Below, one piece after another: positions 33,920 through 42,678 of a DNA stretch of 52,669 nucleotides. The notes beneath the pieces are model-generated. The model was not told the DNA's origin, made no database searches, and was given only the letters and a program-made list of their open reading frames with translations. Made by a program: the position numbers and the translations under genes. The DNA is taken from NCBI GenBank assembly GCA_029260655.1, contig JAJDCU010000034.1, forward strand, positions 128,582-181,250, written 5' to 3'. Source of the DNA: Phycisphaeraceae bacterium (GTDB lineage Bacteria > Planctomycetota > Phycisphaerae > Phycisphaerales > Phycisphaeraceae). The first letter of the stretch is position 1. Each line of letters opens with the position of its first letter.

Positions 33920-35248
33920 TTACTTAGCTGCCTTTGGTGGCTCAAGAGCTTCAAGAATTGAACACGCCACACCTAATCGACGACGGCGAAGGTTCAGGAT
34001 CTTTATATCTTTAGGCAGGGCAAGGTGGCTTCCGTATTCATTCAAACTGGCTACTTTGAAGTCATTGCGTATCAGATGGATCAAATGCGGGTCTATGAAA
34101 GATTTGATCATATAGGCGATCTGCTCACGACCCGTATCTGACCTAGCTGCGTGAACATACCTATTCCGCAGGACTCGCAGTGAACTGAGTTGCTCCTTCT
34201 TGAGGACGTGGTTTTGAAAAATCCATGACGCTCGTTTCACTGTATCATCGTACCTGCCGCCGACTGTATGGGTAAGTGTCTCTAGAATGCTCCACATCTG
34301 CACTAGGGCCAGGTCCATATCACTTTGGTCTAATGCAATCGTGTATAGGGCAATAAGGTTCTCCAGTTCATTACGGTAGACCAATCGATGCACTTTGCGC
34401 ATGGCCCATTTACGATCCCTTTCTATCCCTTCCCAACCATTCTTTGGGGAAAACAATTTCACGTCCTCTACATAACCTGTCTCATACCAATACATCCTAT
34501 CCACAATGCTGCCGTCATTATGGTGTAGCGTATGTATGGGACCAGTGTGTACGACGCCCAATGACTTGGCGTTTCTCGCCCCAAAGCTCATAGACCATGA
34601 TCCAAAAGTGGCAACGAGATTCCAATAGCCTCTCAACAGATTCAGAGCTTCAAAAGCGTTGTCGGCACCCTCGTTAACCGTTCTGCCGGACGTCCTAACT
34701 CGAACGTGCTGATATTCTGTCGACTCGAGATGCGCTCTATATCTCGTGTTTCCGAACATAATAGCGACGTCGTCAGGTACTACATACCTTCTCCGGCGGT
34801 CCATAATTGGGGCAATGACACAGTTTCGAATTGTTATCTGTTTCGCTGGAAACTCGTCTATTGAAAGTGAAGTAACTAAAGTGTATGTACGATGTTTACG
34901 TCTGTAATGCTTGGACGCTTCGATATTTGATAATTCAATTACATCTTCCGGATTGATCGAGCATTTTCCGCCTTTCTCTCTGATGATCGAGCCAATAGCC
35001 CGCCTGACAATTGACCACGTGTCTCTCCGATTTAACTCCCTCTTGCTGCCATCAATGATGGTCACTGTCGCTCGCACCGCCGCTTCGAGCTCAAGGAGCT
35101 CAAAACCATGCCATTGAGGCTTGCCATCTTTATTGATTGATGCTGTCCTGCCTATTTGCTCAAGTAAATGCCGGGGCGCGAATTTATCGCCGGACTCTCT
35201 ACAGGGGGTTCCTGCCGGAGACCTCCAGAAAACATAACGCTTTGCCAT
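33920..35248 (-). CDS. HEPN-like accessory protein, unknown function
   Basis: A 442-residue soluble protein. The N-terminal 330 residues show mixed strands and helices with no family I recognise. The C-terminal part is helical with WSILETLTHTVGG followed by LRVLRNRYVHAARS: the Rx4-6H motif of HEPN domains (Arg-Asn-x-x-x-His), typical of abortive-infection and ApeA-type RNases. The gene is clearly AT-richer than the chromosome around it and sits beside gene-free repeat DNA, so it is probably acquired. A defence or toxin role is inference. GAGGGGG precedes ATG 35248. Confidence 0.7.
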   Translation of the reverse strand: MAKRYVFWRSPAGTPCRESGDKFAPRHLLEQIGRTASINKDGKPQWHGFELLELEAAVRATVTIIDGSKRELNRRDTWSIVRRAIGSIIREKGGKCSINPEDVIELSNIEASKHYRRKHRTYTLVTSLSIDEFPAKQITIRNCVIAPIMDRRRRYVVPDDVAIMFGNTRYRAHLESTEYQHVRVRTSGRTVNEGADNAFEALNLLRGYWNLVATFGSWSMSFGARNAKSLGVVHTGPIHTLHHNDGSIVDRMYWYETGYVEDVKLFSPKNGWEGIERDRKWAMRKVHRLVYRNELENLIALYTIALDQSDMDLALVQMWSILETLTHTVGGRYDDTVKRASWIFQNHVLKKEQLSSLRVLRNRYVHAARSDTGREQIAYMIKSFIDPHLIHLIRNDFKVASLNEYGSHLALPKDIKILNLRRRRLGVACSILEALEPPKAAK

Positions 35249-35390
35249 CTGTTCTGCCCCCTCTTAACTCTTGGGATCGGAAAAAGGGATCGGAAAAAGT
35301 GTCGGGAGTCGATACGTGGTTGGTTCGTGCATCTGCGTCGTTGACAGCCGAGAGATGGCCGGAATCCGGAACATGGCTTGGATGATAGCA

Positions 35391-35437
35391 GGGCGTTGGG
35401 TTTTGGGGGTTGGGGGTTAGGGGTTGGGGGCCGGGGG
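35391..35437 (+). repeat. G-tract cluster, potential G-quadruplex
   Basis: Seven runs of three to five G within 47 bases, separated by one to four mostly T or A bases (GGGGGTTGGGGGTTAGGGG in the centre). The pattern satisfies G-quadruplex rules on the plus strand and resembles telomere-like G/T repeats. Confidence 0.75.
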
Positions 35438-35905
35438 TGTCAGAATGTCGGGTTTGCGCGCACAAAGGGGGGTGGGTTTGAGGTACAAAATGGGTGCGGG
35501 GCGGAAAAATCGTAGTGGCTTGCGGGGTAAGGTGTTGCGGCGGATCGGCGGGCTCGCCGCGACGGGTCGGTGCGCGCAAACGCGACTTCCCGCCCCCTAG
35601 TGGAGGCGCGATTAATCCTGATCGCGTCTGCCGACAACCTCACGATGGCGGTTAACCGACTCCCCTGAGCATCCAAAGATTAAAAGGACCTGGACTCGCG
35701 GGCTGCCCCCACATAAAGCCGCGCTCAAAAGGCGTGTGCCGGTGACGGGACTTGATGGAGCGCACCGCCCCGGCTTATACGCGATCATCAGTACACGGGC
35801 CCGACCAGGTCCCGCTGATCCCGTGGCTGCCGCTACCGCTGGAGACTCGTGGGGATTTTGAAGTCTGATTGCTGAGTGCTGAAGTATGAAGTGAAGAAAA
35901 AGAAC

Positions 35906-36100
35906 TAACCGCAGAGGCGCAGAGAGCGCAGAGGAGACAAGGCAGAGAAGAGCAAGGCGCGTGATCCGCAGATGACGCAGATTACGCAGATGGGAATGTG
36001 TGTGTGCGAGCGCGATGCTTCCTAATCTACGACATCTGCGCAATCTGCGGATACCTCCCCCTCCGCGGTTTTCTCTGCGCCCTGGGCGCCTCTGCGGTTA
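35906..36100 (+). repeat. Long imperfect inverted repeat of CGCAGA-type units
   Basis: The outer arm 35906-35935 (beginning TAACCGCAGAGGCGCAGAG) is inverted at 36071-36100. The inner arm 35964-35991 (CCGCAGATGACGCAGATT within it) is partly inverted at 36034-36052. Each arm itself repeats CGCAGA. A transcript on either strand could fold into a long hairpin with a central 40-base loop. Confidence 0.75.
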
Positions 36101-36116
36101 AATCCGGCACCGATCC

Positions 36117-36803
36117 CTACTCAACGGCAATCGCGGCGTAGCGGCCGATGCCGTCGTGTGTGAATTGGCGTGAGGAATAGAACGACAGGCCGGCCTGCTT
36201 GACGCCGGCCATCGCGGTCCGCCGGTACGCGTGCTTGTGGATATCATCGAGGACCACCAGCCCGCTTTTGTCACGAAGACCCAGGACAAACCCAAGCGCC
36301 TCGGCGCGGAGTTGCATGCTGCCTAAGTCGTGGAAGATCAGGTCGTAGCTTGATGGGGGTTGTTGCTTGAAGTCTTGCCAGGACAGCACGTCATCCACCG
36401 GGAGGTTGTGCCCTTGAAGGTACGACCTTGTTTTATCGAGCCAGTGCTCGTTGTCATCGACGGAACAGACGGATACGTCGTGCTGAGCATCGCGGGCATA
36501 AGACCGCAGGACGTAGGAACTGAAGCCGCTGCCCAGGTCCAGGACCCGGGCGGGTTTGAGAAGGTTTGCGAAGGTGAGCAGCAGCGCGGCGGTTTCCAGC
36601 GACACGGCCATATCGCCGCTGGAGACATCTGCGATGTACGCGGTGTATGCGGGCTTGAGGGCGTCGAAGGAGGCCTTTGACAGGCCGGGATAATCAGCGA
36701 ACGCGGGGAAGCGTTTGATGATTGATTCCGCATCTACCCGTGCGGTGGAAGCGGCCGATTTTTCCCGGGCGCGTTTGCGTATGTTTGCCAGCAGGTTGGC
36801 CAT
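36117..36803 (-). CDS. Class I SAM-dependent methyltransferase
   Basis: A 228-residue protein. VLDLGSGFSSYVLRSYA is motif I of class I methyltransferases; CSVDDNEHWLDKT is the acidic motif II loop, YDLIFHDLGSMQLRAEA motif IV, and SGLVVLDDIHKHAYR motif V. The layout resembles O-methyltransferase-like enzymes of small molecules or sugars. The substrate is unknown. ATG 36803 is taken over the in-frame TTG 36809. No operon partner. Confidence 0.82.
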   Translation of the reverse strand: MANLLANIRKRAREKSAASTARVDAESIIKRFPAFADYPGLSKASFDALKPAYTAYIADVSSGDMAVSLETAALLLTFANLLKPARVLDLGSGFSSYVLRSYARDAQHDVSVCSVDDNEHWLDKTRSYLQGHNLPVDDVLSWQDFKQQPPSSYDLIFHDLGSMQLRAEALGFVLGLRDKSGLVVLDDIHKHAYRRTAMAGVKQAGLSFYSSRQFTHDGIGRYAAIAVE

Positions 36804-36982
36804 GAGCAAGGGTTCCCGATAGCGATAGCGTGGGTGTCAGTAAGCAGCGTGCATGATAGTAGATCGGGCGCGGGCTTTCCGGGGACGCGTCTGGCGTCCA
36901 GATGGCCGGGGATGGCGGCCGGTGCATCCCGCTACGGCTGCCTGCGGTTTTGCCTGACGAAATCGGGTCGGCCCGTCGCGGT

Positions 36983-39505
36983 TTACGGCAGCCAGGGGTT
37001 GTCCGAAGGCGCATCCAGGCCGGGCAGTTCCAGCGGCGGGAAGTCGTTGGAGCCGCCAAATGGGTCGTCCTGCCCTAAGGGTTGCTGAGGCTCTTGCTCT
37101 TGCTCGAGTTCGCGCTGCCGCTGGGCGTCCAGTTCCAGCCCCTCTTTCAGCGCCTGGGCGAAGGTGCGGATGGTCGGGTCGTCGTGGCGCATGGCGTCGG
37201 TCAAGGCGGGGGAGTCCGGGCTTGTCGCCTGGGTGACGAGGTAAACGATTCTGACCATCGGTTCGTTGCTGCGCTTGGCCAGATCGATCACGTGCCTGGA
37301 GACCGGCTCGCCGTCGGCGTCGGGGGTCATGAAGCGTGTGGTCCACGCCTGCATCAGCGGGTCGAACGTGGGGAACCTTTGGCTGACAAGCTCGCTGATT
37401 TTGGTGCGGAGGTCGATGGCTTCGGTCGACTCTGCGGGCTGGCCGGCGACCACCAGGAGTCTGGCGATGGCGACGGCGCGCGTGTCTTGATCGGTGGCGT
37501 CGAGCTCGGCGATCCAGATCTGGATATTGCTGGGCGTGGCGGGCAGTCCCCTGGCCTGGAGCGAGCCGACGGCGAAAGTTGCCCCCAGGGGCCCGGGGAG
37601 GACCCCGCCGTTGGGCAGCGGCCTGGGGTCCAGCATCGCCGAGGCGGAGTAGGTGATCGTGACGGTTGGGTACAGGGCGGCGAGTTGGCCCAGGTCGAAG
37701 CGGTCCAGGCGGATGTCGGCCTCGATCGCGGCGCCTGGCTCCAGGGAGAGACGGCGACCCATGTTGAAGAAGGTCGGCTGGAGTTGGCCCAGCGGCTCGG
37801 ATCTGATCGACGGCGCGTTGATGATCATCAACGGCGCCTGAATCGCCCCACCGGGTCCGACGGACAGAGGTATCCGGGTGCTGTTACGGACGGTCACGTG
37901 TCCGAACATCGGCTGGAGATAGCTGAAAGACCCGGGGGATACCTTCAGGGTCATCCTCACCCAAGGCGCGGCGGCGAGCGCCGGGGTCCACAGTTGGCGG
38001 GGCAGGTCGTCAACCAGCACGCGCAGGGGCACGCCCTCGCCGGTCGGGCTGACCGGTTGGTCCATCTGATGGAGCTTGTGGGCCACGACCACCGCCGCCA
38101 TCGACGTCGGATCACTCCAGATAAGCTCCTGGTACGCCTGGGTGCGCTGCTTGTCGGTCAACCCCGGCATCGACGCCAGTCCCAATCGTGCGAACGGGTC
38201 TTCCTCACTCAACTGCTCGAAGAGCACGCGGGCCCGCTCAGGGTCATCGCCTCGAAGCGCCAGCCAGCCCCGCGCCAGCAGCGCCTGCTTGTCGTCCTGG
38301 GCCAAGGTCTTGACTTGCTCCCGGGCCCAGGCGAGTTCCTGATTGAAGACCGAGGCGACCCACACCAGCTCCCCGGCCGGGTTTCCCTCCTCGCTCACGG
38401 CTATGCGCAGCTTCTTAAACGAGTCGGCGGCGGCGACCGGGTTGTTGTCATACATCAGGATCAAACGGGCAAACTCAAGGCTAGACGGCAAGGCCGGCAG
38501 GTCCTCGAAGTCCAGCGTCTGCTCGGGCTCGGCCTCGGGGTCATCCCTTGCCGCCTGGGCATCGGCCATCCGCTTGAGGAACAACTGTAAGTCCTGGAGG
38601 ATCGACGGCACCTGGTCGCCTTGGCCCGAGGCGATCAGGCACAGGGCGTAAGGCGCCAGCAGCTCCATCCTGGACTGAATATCGCTTAGCTCCATCGCCA
38701 CACCGAACTGCTCGGCCGCCTGCGCGTAGACACCTTCTCGCATCAGCACTTCACCCAGGGCCACGCGGACGGATGGCTCGACCGGGCTGGCTTTCAGCAT
38801 CCCGACCAGGGCGGCGCCCCGTTGACGCGACGTTCCCTCGCGGTCGAGCGTCAGTAGATAAACCATCCGCGCCGCGTCGGGGTTGACCGGGTCTAGCTTG
38901 ACGGCATACCCCAGCCAGGCGGCGTACCGCGCGTTGTCGCCGATCTCCTGTGCCGCCTGCGCAGCCAGGGTCGCCAGCCGAGACCGCAGCGGCGCGGAAA
39001 GTCCCGACACAGATTCGGACCGCAGCATACCCTCCAACATCCGCAGGTAGTCGTCCAGCGCCTCGACACCACTGAGCTTGGTGCGGATGAGTTCCAACTG
39101 CGCCGTATCGTCTTTGGGCACCAGGCGGAGGTAGGCGCGCAGGGATTCAGTGAGCATCTCCTGGTCCTCGATAGCGCGTGCGAGGCTGGCGCGGAGCTGC
39201 CACATCCCCTCGTCCTGAGGCGCGAGCTTGACGGCCATGTCCAGGAGGATCTCGGCGCGGACGAGTTGGTCCTCGCGCGGCTCCTGTTCACGCCCAAACG
39301 CCGACCACGCCATCGCTATCAGTTGATCCGCCATCAACTGCTCGGTGCTGACGCTGTCGCCGAACGCCAGGTCCTGCGCCTGCGCCGGTGGCAGGCAACA
39401 CGCCCAACACAGTTGGGCGACAACGGCGGCGAGTAAGCCCCCGCGCCCCCACCCAAGGCGGCGGGCGGCGGGTGTGTTTGAATCGTTCCTGACATGCTTG
39501 CTCAT
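36983..39505 (-). CDS. Large secreted protein with TPR repeats, unknown function
   Basis: An 840-residue exported protein. The signal peptide spans about 1-44 (ending PPAQAQDL). TPR-like helical pairs run over about 50-480 (ILLDMAVKLAPQDEGMW; YAQAAEQFGVAMELSD). A beta-rich middle (about 520-640) and a helical C-terminal part follow, then a Gln/Glu-rich tail (ELEQEQEPQQPLGQDD). No enzyme motif is visible. Likely a periplasmic or surface scaffold. Confidence 0.75.
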   Translation of the reverse strand: MSKHVRNDSNTPAARRLGWGRGGLLAAVVAQLCWACCLPPAQAQDLAFGDSVSTEQLMADQLIAMAWSAFGREQEPREDQLVRAEILLDMAVKLAPQDEGMWQLRASLARAIEDQEMLTESLRAYLRLVPKDDTAQLELIRTKLSGVEALDDYLRMLEGMLRSESVSGLSAPLRSRLATLAAQAAQEIGDNARYAAWLGYAVKLDPVNPDAARMVYLLTLDREGTSRQRGAALVGMLKASPVEPSVRVALGEVLMREGVYAQAAEQFGVAMELSDIQSRMELLAPYALCLIASGQGDQVPSILQDLQLFLKRMADAQAARDDPEAEPEQTLDFEDLPALPSSLEFARLILMYDNNPVAAADSFKKLRIAVSEEGNPAGELVWVASVFNQELAWAREQVKTLAQDDKQALLARGWLALRGDDPERARVLFEQLSEEDPFARLGLASMPGLTDKQRTQAYQELIWSDPTSMAAVVVAHKLHQMDQPVSPTGEGVPLRVLVDDLPRQLWTPALAAAPWVRMTLKVSPGSFSYLQPMFGHVTVRNSTRIPLSVGPGGAIQAPLMIINAPSIRSEPLGQLQPTFFNMGRRLSLEPGAAIEADIRLDRFDLGQLAALYPTVTITYSASAMLDPRPLPNGGVLPGPLGATFAVGSLQARGLPATPSNIQIWIAELDATDQDTRAVAIARLLVVAGQPAESTEAIDLRTKISELVSQRFPTFDPLMQAWTTRFMTPDADGEPVSRHVIDLAKRSNEPMVRIVYLVTQATSPDSPALTDAMRHDDPTIRTFAQALKEGLELDAQRQRELEQEQEPQQPLGQDDPFGGSNDFPPLELPGLDAPSDNPWLP

Positions 39506-39546
39506 CGGTCTATCACTCCGGGCCGAACGTGCTCGGCGTCTCTATT

Positions 39547-39831
39547 TTAGATCGGCGTGCCGGTCCTTATCGACCACAACGCCAGCAGCGCCGAACCCCA
39601 GAACACCAGCCCCGCGGTCAGCTTCATGAATCCCGTCGCCAAAGGCGACGCCCCCGGGACCAGGTCATCGGCGACCAGGTGCATCAACACATACTGCCCC
39701 GCCGCAATCGGTCCTACGGCCAGGGCCGGCGAGTAGTTCTCCAACACCCAAAACCCGCAGACCATCCACCCCCCAGACAACAGGGCCCCCAGGGCCAGTT
39801 TCGACGCACGAGCCAGGGTAAGCCATCGCAT
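39547..39831 (-). CDS. Small membrane protein, unknown function
   Basis: A 94-residue protein with three hydrophobic helices (about 12-30, 38-52 and 65-88) and little else. ATG 39831 has a strong AAGGAGG nine bases upstream, which rules out the longer frame from 39903. It lies between trpA upstream and the secreted TPR gene downstream on the same strand. Confidence 0.65.
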   Translation of the reverse strand: MRWLTLARASKLALGALLSGGWMVCGFWVLENYSPALAVGPIAAGQYVLMHLVADDLVPGASPLATGFMKLTAGLVFWGSALLALWSIRTGTPI

Positions 39832-39957
39832 CGTCCGCAGCCTCCTTGCCGGCGGGTGTCTGTCTGTGCATCGGCCAAACCCACCGGCAGGCATGACCGC
39901 CAACCCGTCCGGGGATCACTCTTTATGCGGACGCCGGGCACGCTCGAAATCAAGCCC

Positions 39958-40797
39958 TTACCCGCCCGCCGAGGCCCCGGCTGTGGGCGACAGACCCGAC
40001 GCCAACTCTCGCGTAAATTCCCCGACTATCTTAACCGCTTGATCCTCGGACTTGGCCCGTGCCTGGGCCACACGCCGCATCATCCCCGAACCCACGATCG
40101 CCGCGTCCGCCACCGACACCACCTCACGCACGTGCTGGGCGCTGCTGATCCCAAACCCCACCGTGATCGGCAGGTCGGTCACACCACGCAGACGCTGGAT
40201 ACGCTTAGGCAACTCCGGCGGCAACTCGGCCCGCTCGCCGGTGATCCCCGAGGTCGACACGACATAGACAAACCCCGTACTCGCCCTGGCGATCTGCTCG
40301 GCCCTGTCGTCCGGGGTCGTCGGCGCGATCAGCATGCTCAGGATCAACCCGGCCTTCGCCGACGCCTCGCGCGCCGGGCCCGACGCCTCTAACGGCAGGT
40401 CGGGGAAGATGAAACCATCAAACCCCGCAGACTTCGCATCATCTACAAACTTCGTCAACCCGATCCGGTGCACGATCGAGAAACTGACCATCGCCACCAG
40501 CCCGATCGAAAGGCTCGGGCGGACTCGCGACACCATCTCGAACACCTGCCCGACCGTCACCTGATGGTCCAGCGCATAGGTCATCGACGCCTGGATCACC
40601 GGCCCGTCCGCTACGGGATCTGAAAACGGGATCCCCAATTCACACACCGACGCACCGGCATCCTGGATCGCCGTGAGCATCCGCCCGGTCGCCTCGACGC
40701 TGGGGTCCCCCGCCGTGAGATAAGGCATCAATGCCTTGCCGCCGCCTTCATTTGCTGGGGCCCGCAAGTCCTGAAATATCCGGTCGATCCGATTCAT
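39958..40797 (-). CDS. trpA: Tryptophan synthase alpha chain
   Basis: A 279-residue TIM barrel cleaving indole-glycerol phosphate. ELGIPFSDPVADGP contains the catalytic Glu53 and Asp64. GLTKFVDDAKSAGFDGFIFPDLP, VYVVSTSGITGER and ITVGFGISS complete the family pattern, the last being the phosphate-binding loop. No trpB is adjacent, so the trp genes are dispersed. The C-terminal Ser/Gly tail is extra. Confidence 0.96.
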   Translation of the reverse strand: MNRIDRIFQDLRAPANEGGGKALMPYLTAGDPSVEATGRMLTAIQDAGASVCELGIPFSDPVADGPVIQASMTYALDHQVTVGQVFEMVSRVRPSLSIGLVAMVSFSIVHRIGLTKFVDDAKSAGFDGFIFPDLPLEASGPAREASAKAGLILSMLIAPTTPDDRAEQIARASTGFVYVVSTSGITGERAELPPELPKRIQRLRGVTDLPITVGFGISSAQHVREVVSVADAAIVGSGMMRRVAQARAKSEDQAVKIVGEFTRELASGLSPTAGASAGG

Positions 40798-40885
40798 AAA
40801 GGTAGGATAATGCGGTAGGTCAAGACGAGCAATCAGCCTATGTGGTGATCTGCCTAATAGAAAACCGAGATTCCCTAACGACCCT

Positions 40886-41269
40886 TCACATCACCTCCGC
40901 GACCATCCGCGTATCGGTGTATTGTTCGAAGCGGGTGATGCGGCCGTTTTGTAAGTAGTAGACATGGGCGAAGGCGGCGGTCATGGACTTGCCGGTGGTC
41001 TTGTGCGTTCCGTGGTATTCGCCCAGCGCGATGACTGCGTCGCCGGCGTCAAGCCAGTCGCGTACATCCGCGCGCCAGGCGGACCAGTCCACCTTGAACC
41101 GGGCGAATACCTCGTCGAGCACCGTCTGAGCGCCGACATGTCGGCCGCCGCCGGGGAAGCCTTCGTTCTGGATCCACTCGATGTCGGGGTCAAAGATGTC
41201 AAGGATGCGCTCCCGATCACCGGCAGCGAAGGCGTCGTAGAGGTTCTTAACGGTTTGGAGATTGGTCAT
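40886..41269 (-). CDS. SnoaL-like / NTF2-fold protein
   Basis: A 127-residue cone-shaped NTF2-like fold. VKNLYDAFAAGDRERILDIF is the usual first helix pair, DIEWIQNEGFPGGGRHVGA the first strand, and the end GRITRFEQYTDTRMVAEV is typical of SnoaL-like ketosteroid-isomerase relatives. The binding pocket and reaction cannot be told. It sits between trpA and the lptG-like gene on the same strand. Confidence 0.88.
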   Translation of the reverse strand: MTNLQTVKNLYDAFAAGDRERILDIFDPDIEWIQNEGFPGGGRHVGAQTVLDEVFARFKVDWSAWRADVRDWLDAGDAVIALGEYHGTHKTTGKSMTAAFAHVYYLQNGRITRFEQYTDTRMVAEVM

Positions 41270-41296
41270 GGTCGTGGCCGGTATTGGGTCTTACCT

Positions 41297-42577
41297 TTAC
41301 GTCTCCACCCGCTGGAGGATGATCGCTGAGATGGGGAGGTAGATCACAACCGGCAGCCAGGCGGCGGCAACGGGGTTGAAGGCGCCGGTGACCAGTTCGG
41401 GCAGGGTCATGCCGGCCGCCCAGACCCCGATGCACAACACGGTCGCCTTCATCGCCTGGATGAGCATGTTACCCGGGGCGCGCAGCAGGAAGTAAGGCAG
41501 GCCCATCACCAGGATCAGGACGTTGACGATCAGCAGGCTGACCCGGCCCCACTTGCTGCGTGTGACGTCGTCGCGCAGCGATGCGGGGACGGCCTGGTTG
41601 TTCTGCATCTTCTGGAGTTCGCTGACCGGCAGCAGCCGGACGTAGTCGGTGTTCCGCCGGGTCTTGATCAGCGTCGGGGAGAGGTCGGTCTTGAAAAAAT
41701 CAACAGGCGTGTGGCTGCGGTCCAGCGCCTCGACGGGGGACTCACCGACGGGCCCGGCGCTGACCTCGTAGCCGTCGATCAGGTCCCAGCCCTGCAGCTG
41801 CTCGTCCCATCTGGCCCCCCCGGCGGTGATCCTGCGTGTCTGCAAACCGTCGGGATTGCGGATGACCACGCGCAGGTCGGTCAGTTGTCCGCGGACGGCG
41901 TCGAAGCGCGAAGCGCTGATGAGACTGCCGTCGCCGTCCGGTGCGTAGTGGAAGGCGTACTGCTCGACGGCGACGTACTTGATCTGCGACTTCTTGCGTC
42001 CGAGCTTGGCAGCCAGGTGCGGGATAATGAACTCCTGCACGGGTAGTGCGAGGATGTTCAGGGCGATGCCGGCGACGATGATGGGCATGGCGACGCGGTA
42101 GAGGCTGATCCCGCTGGAGACCATCGCGGTCAACTCGCGGTGTCGTCCCAGGCCGGCAAGGGTGAACCCCATCGCGGCGGTGACCAGCAGCCCGGAGAAG
42201 AAGGCGTAGACGAGGATGATGATCGGGACGTAGTAGTCCACGACGGTCCGCAGCACACCGAGGTTGACCATGATGCTGCCGGGGGTCGCCTGGTCCAGGA
42301 GGTTCTTGGCCTGTGTCTCTGTGATGCGAAGCCGGCGGGCGACCTGCTCGGGCTCGGCGTCGTGCTCGACGAGGTCCAGGACCGTCGACGCGGGTTGACC
42401 GATGCGCTCGGCCTGGCGGGCGACCGTTCGGCGCTGGGCCCAGTTGCGGCCGCCTTCGAGAAACTCATCGAAGTCCACGATCAGATCGACCACGACGAAC
42501 AACGTCATCAGCACGACGTAGAGGATCGCGAAGTTCACCACGAACTGCCGGATGATGTAGAGGTCGAGTGTTTTCAT
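41297..42577 (-). CDS. LptF/LptG family permease (LptG-like) with insertion
   Basis: A 426-residue inner-membrane subunit of the LPS exporter LptB2FG family. LDLYIIRQFVVNFAILYVV is the standard first helix; MGFTLAGLGRHRELTAMVSSG is the coupling-helix motif that contacts LptB. A periplasmic beta-jellyroll lies between helices 3 and 4, and four terminal helices close the fold. A 60-residue polar insertion (about 42-102) with an HTH-like segment interrupts helices 1 and 2, which is atypical. The partner lptF-like gene is directly upstream. Confidence 0.9.
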   Translation of the reverse strand: MKTLDLYIIRQFVVNFAILYVVLMTLFVVVDLIVDFDEFLEGGRNWAQRRTVARQAERIGQPASTVLDLVEHDAEPEQVARRLRITETQAKNLLDQATPGSIMVNLGVLRTVVDYYVPIIILVYAFFSGLLVTAAMGFTLAGLGRHRELTAMVSSGISLYRVAMPIIVAGIALNILALPVQEFIIPHLAAKLGRKKSQIKYVAVEQYAFHYAPDGDGSLISASRFDAVRGQLTDLRVVIRNPDGLQTRRITAGGARWDEQLQGWDLIDGYEVSAGPVGESPVEALDRSHTPVDFFKTDLSPTLIKTRRNTDYVRLLPVSELQKMQNNQAVPASLRDDVTRSKWGRVSLLIVNVLILVMGLPYFLLRAPGNMLIQAMKATVLCIGVWAAGMTLPELVTGAFNPVAAAWLPVVIYLPISAIILQRVET

Positions 42578-42678
42578 GAGCGGTGGGATGGAGTCTTAGG
42601 TTCGGGGTTCGGGTAGATCGTACTTCCGACTTTTCTGCGTTTAGCGGCTGCGCCGCTGTTGAGGCCGTCCTGCTTTTC

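Larger units (their letters stand above)
35249..36116 (+). other. Gene-free repeat-rich region, 868 bases
   Basis: No supported gene. It holds a 13-base tandem pair (GGGATCGGAAAAA at 35273-35285 and 35286-35298), a G-rich tract (35391-35437), and a 195-base inverted repeat (35906-36100). Short frames here have no coding character or recognisable product. Confidence 0.6.

Noticed and set aside
37082-38590. 502-residue open frame on the plus strand
   Set aside because: Opposite the secreted TPR gene, which has a signal peptide and repeats. The frame is a by-product of GC-rich codons.
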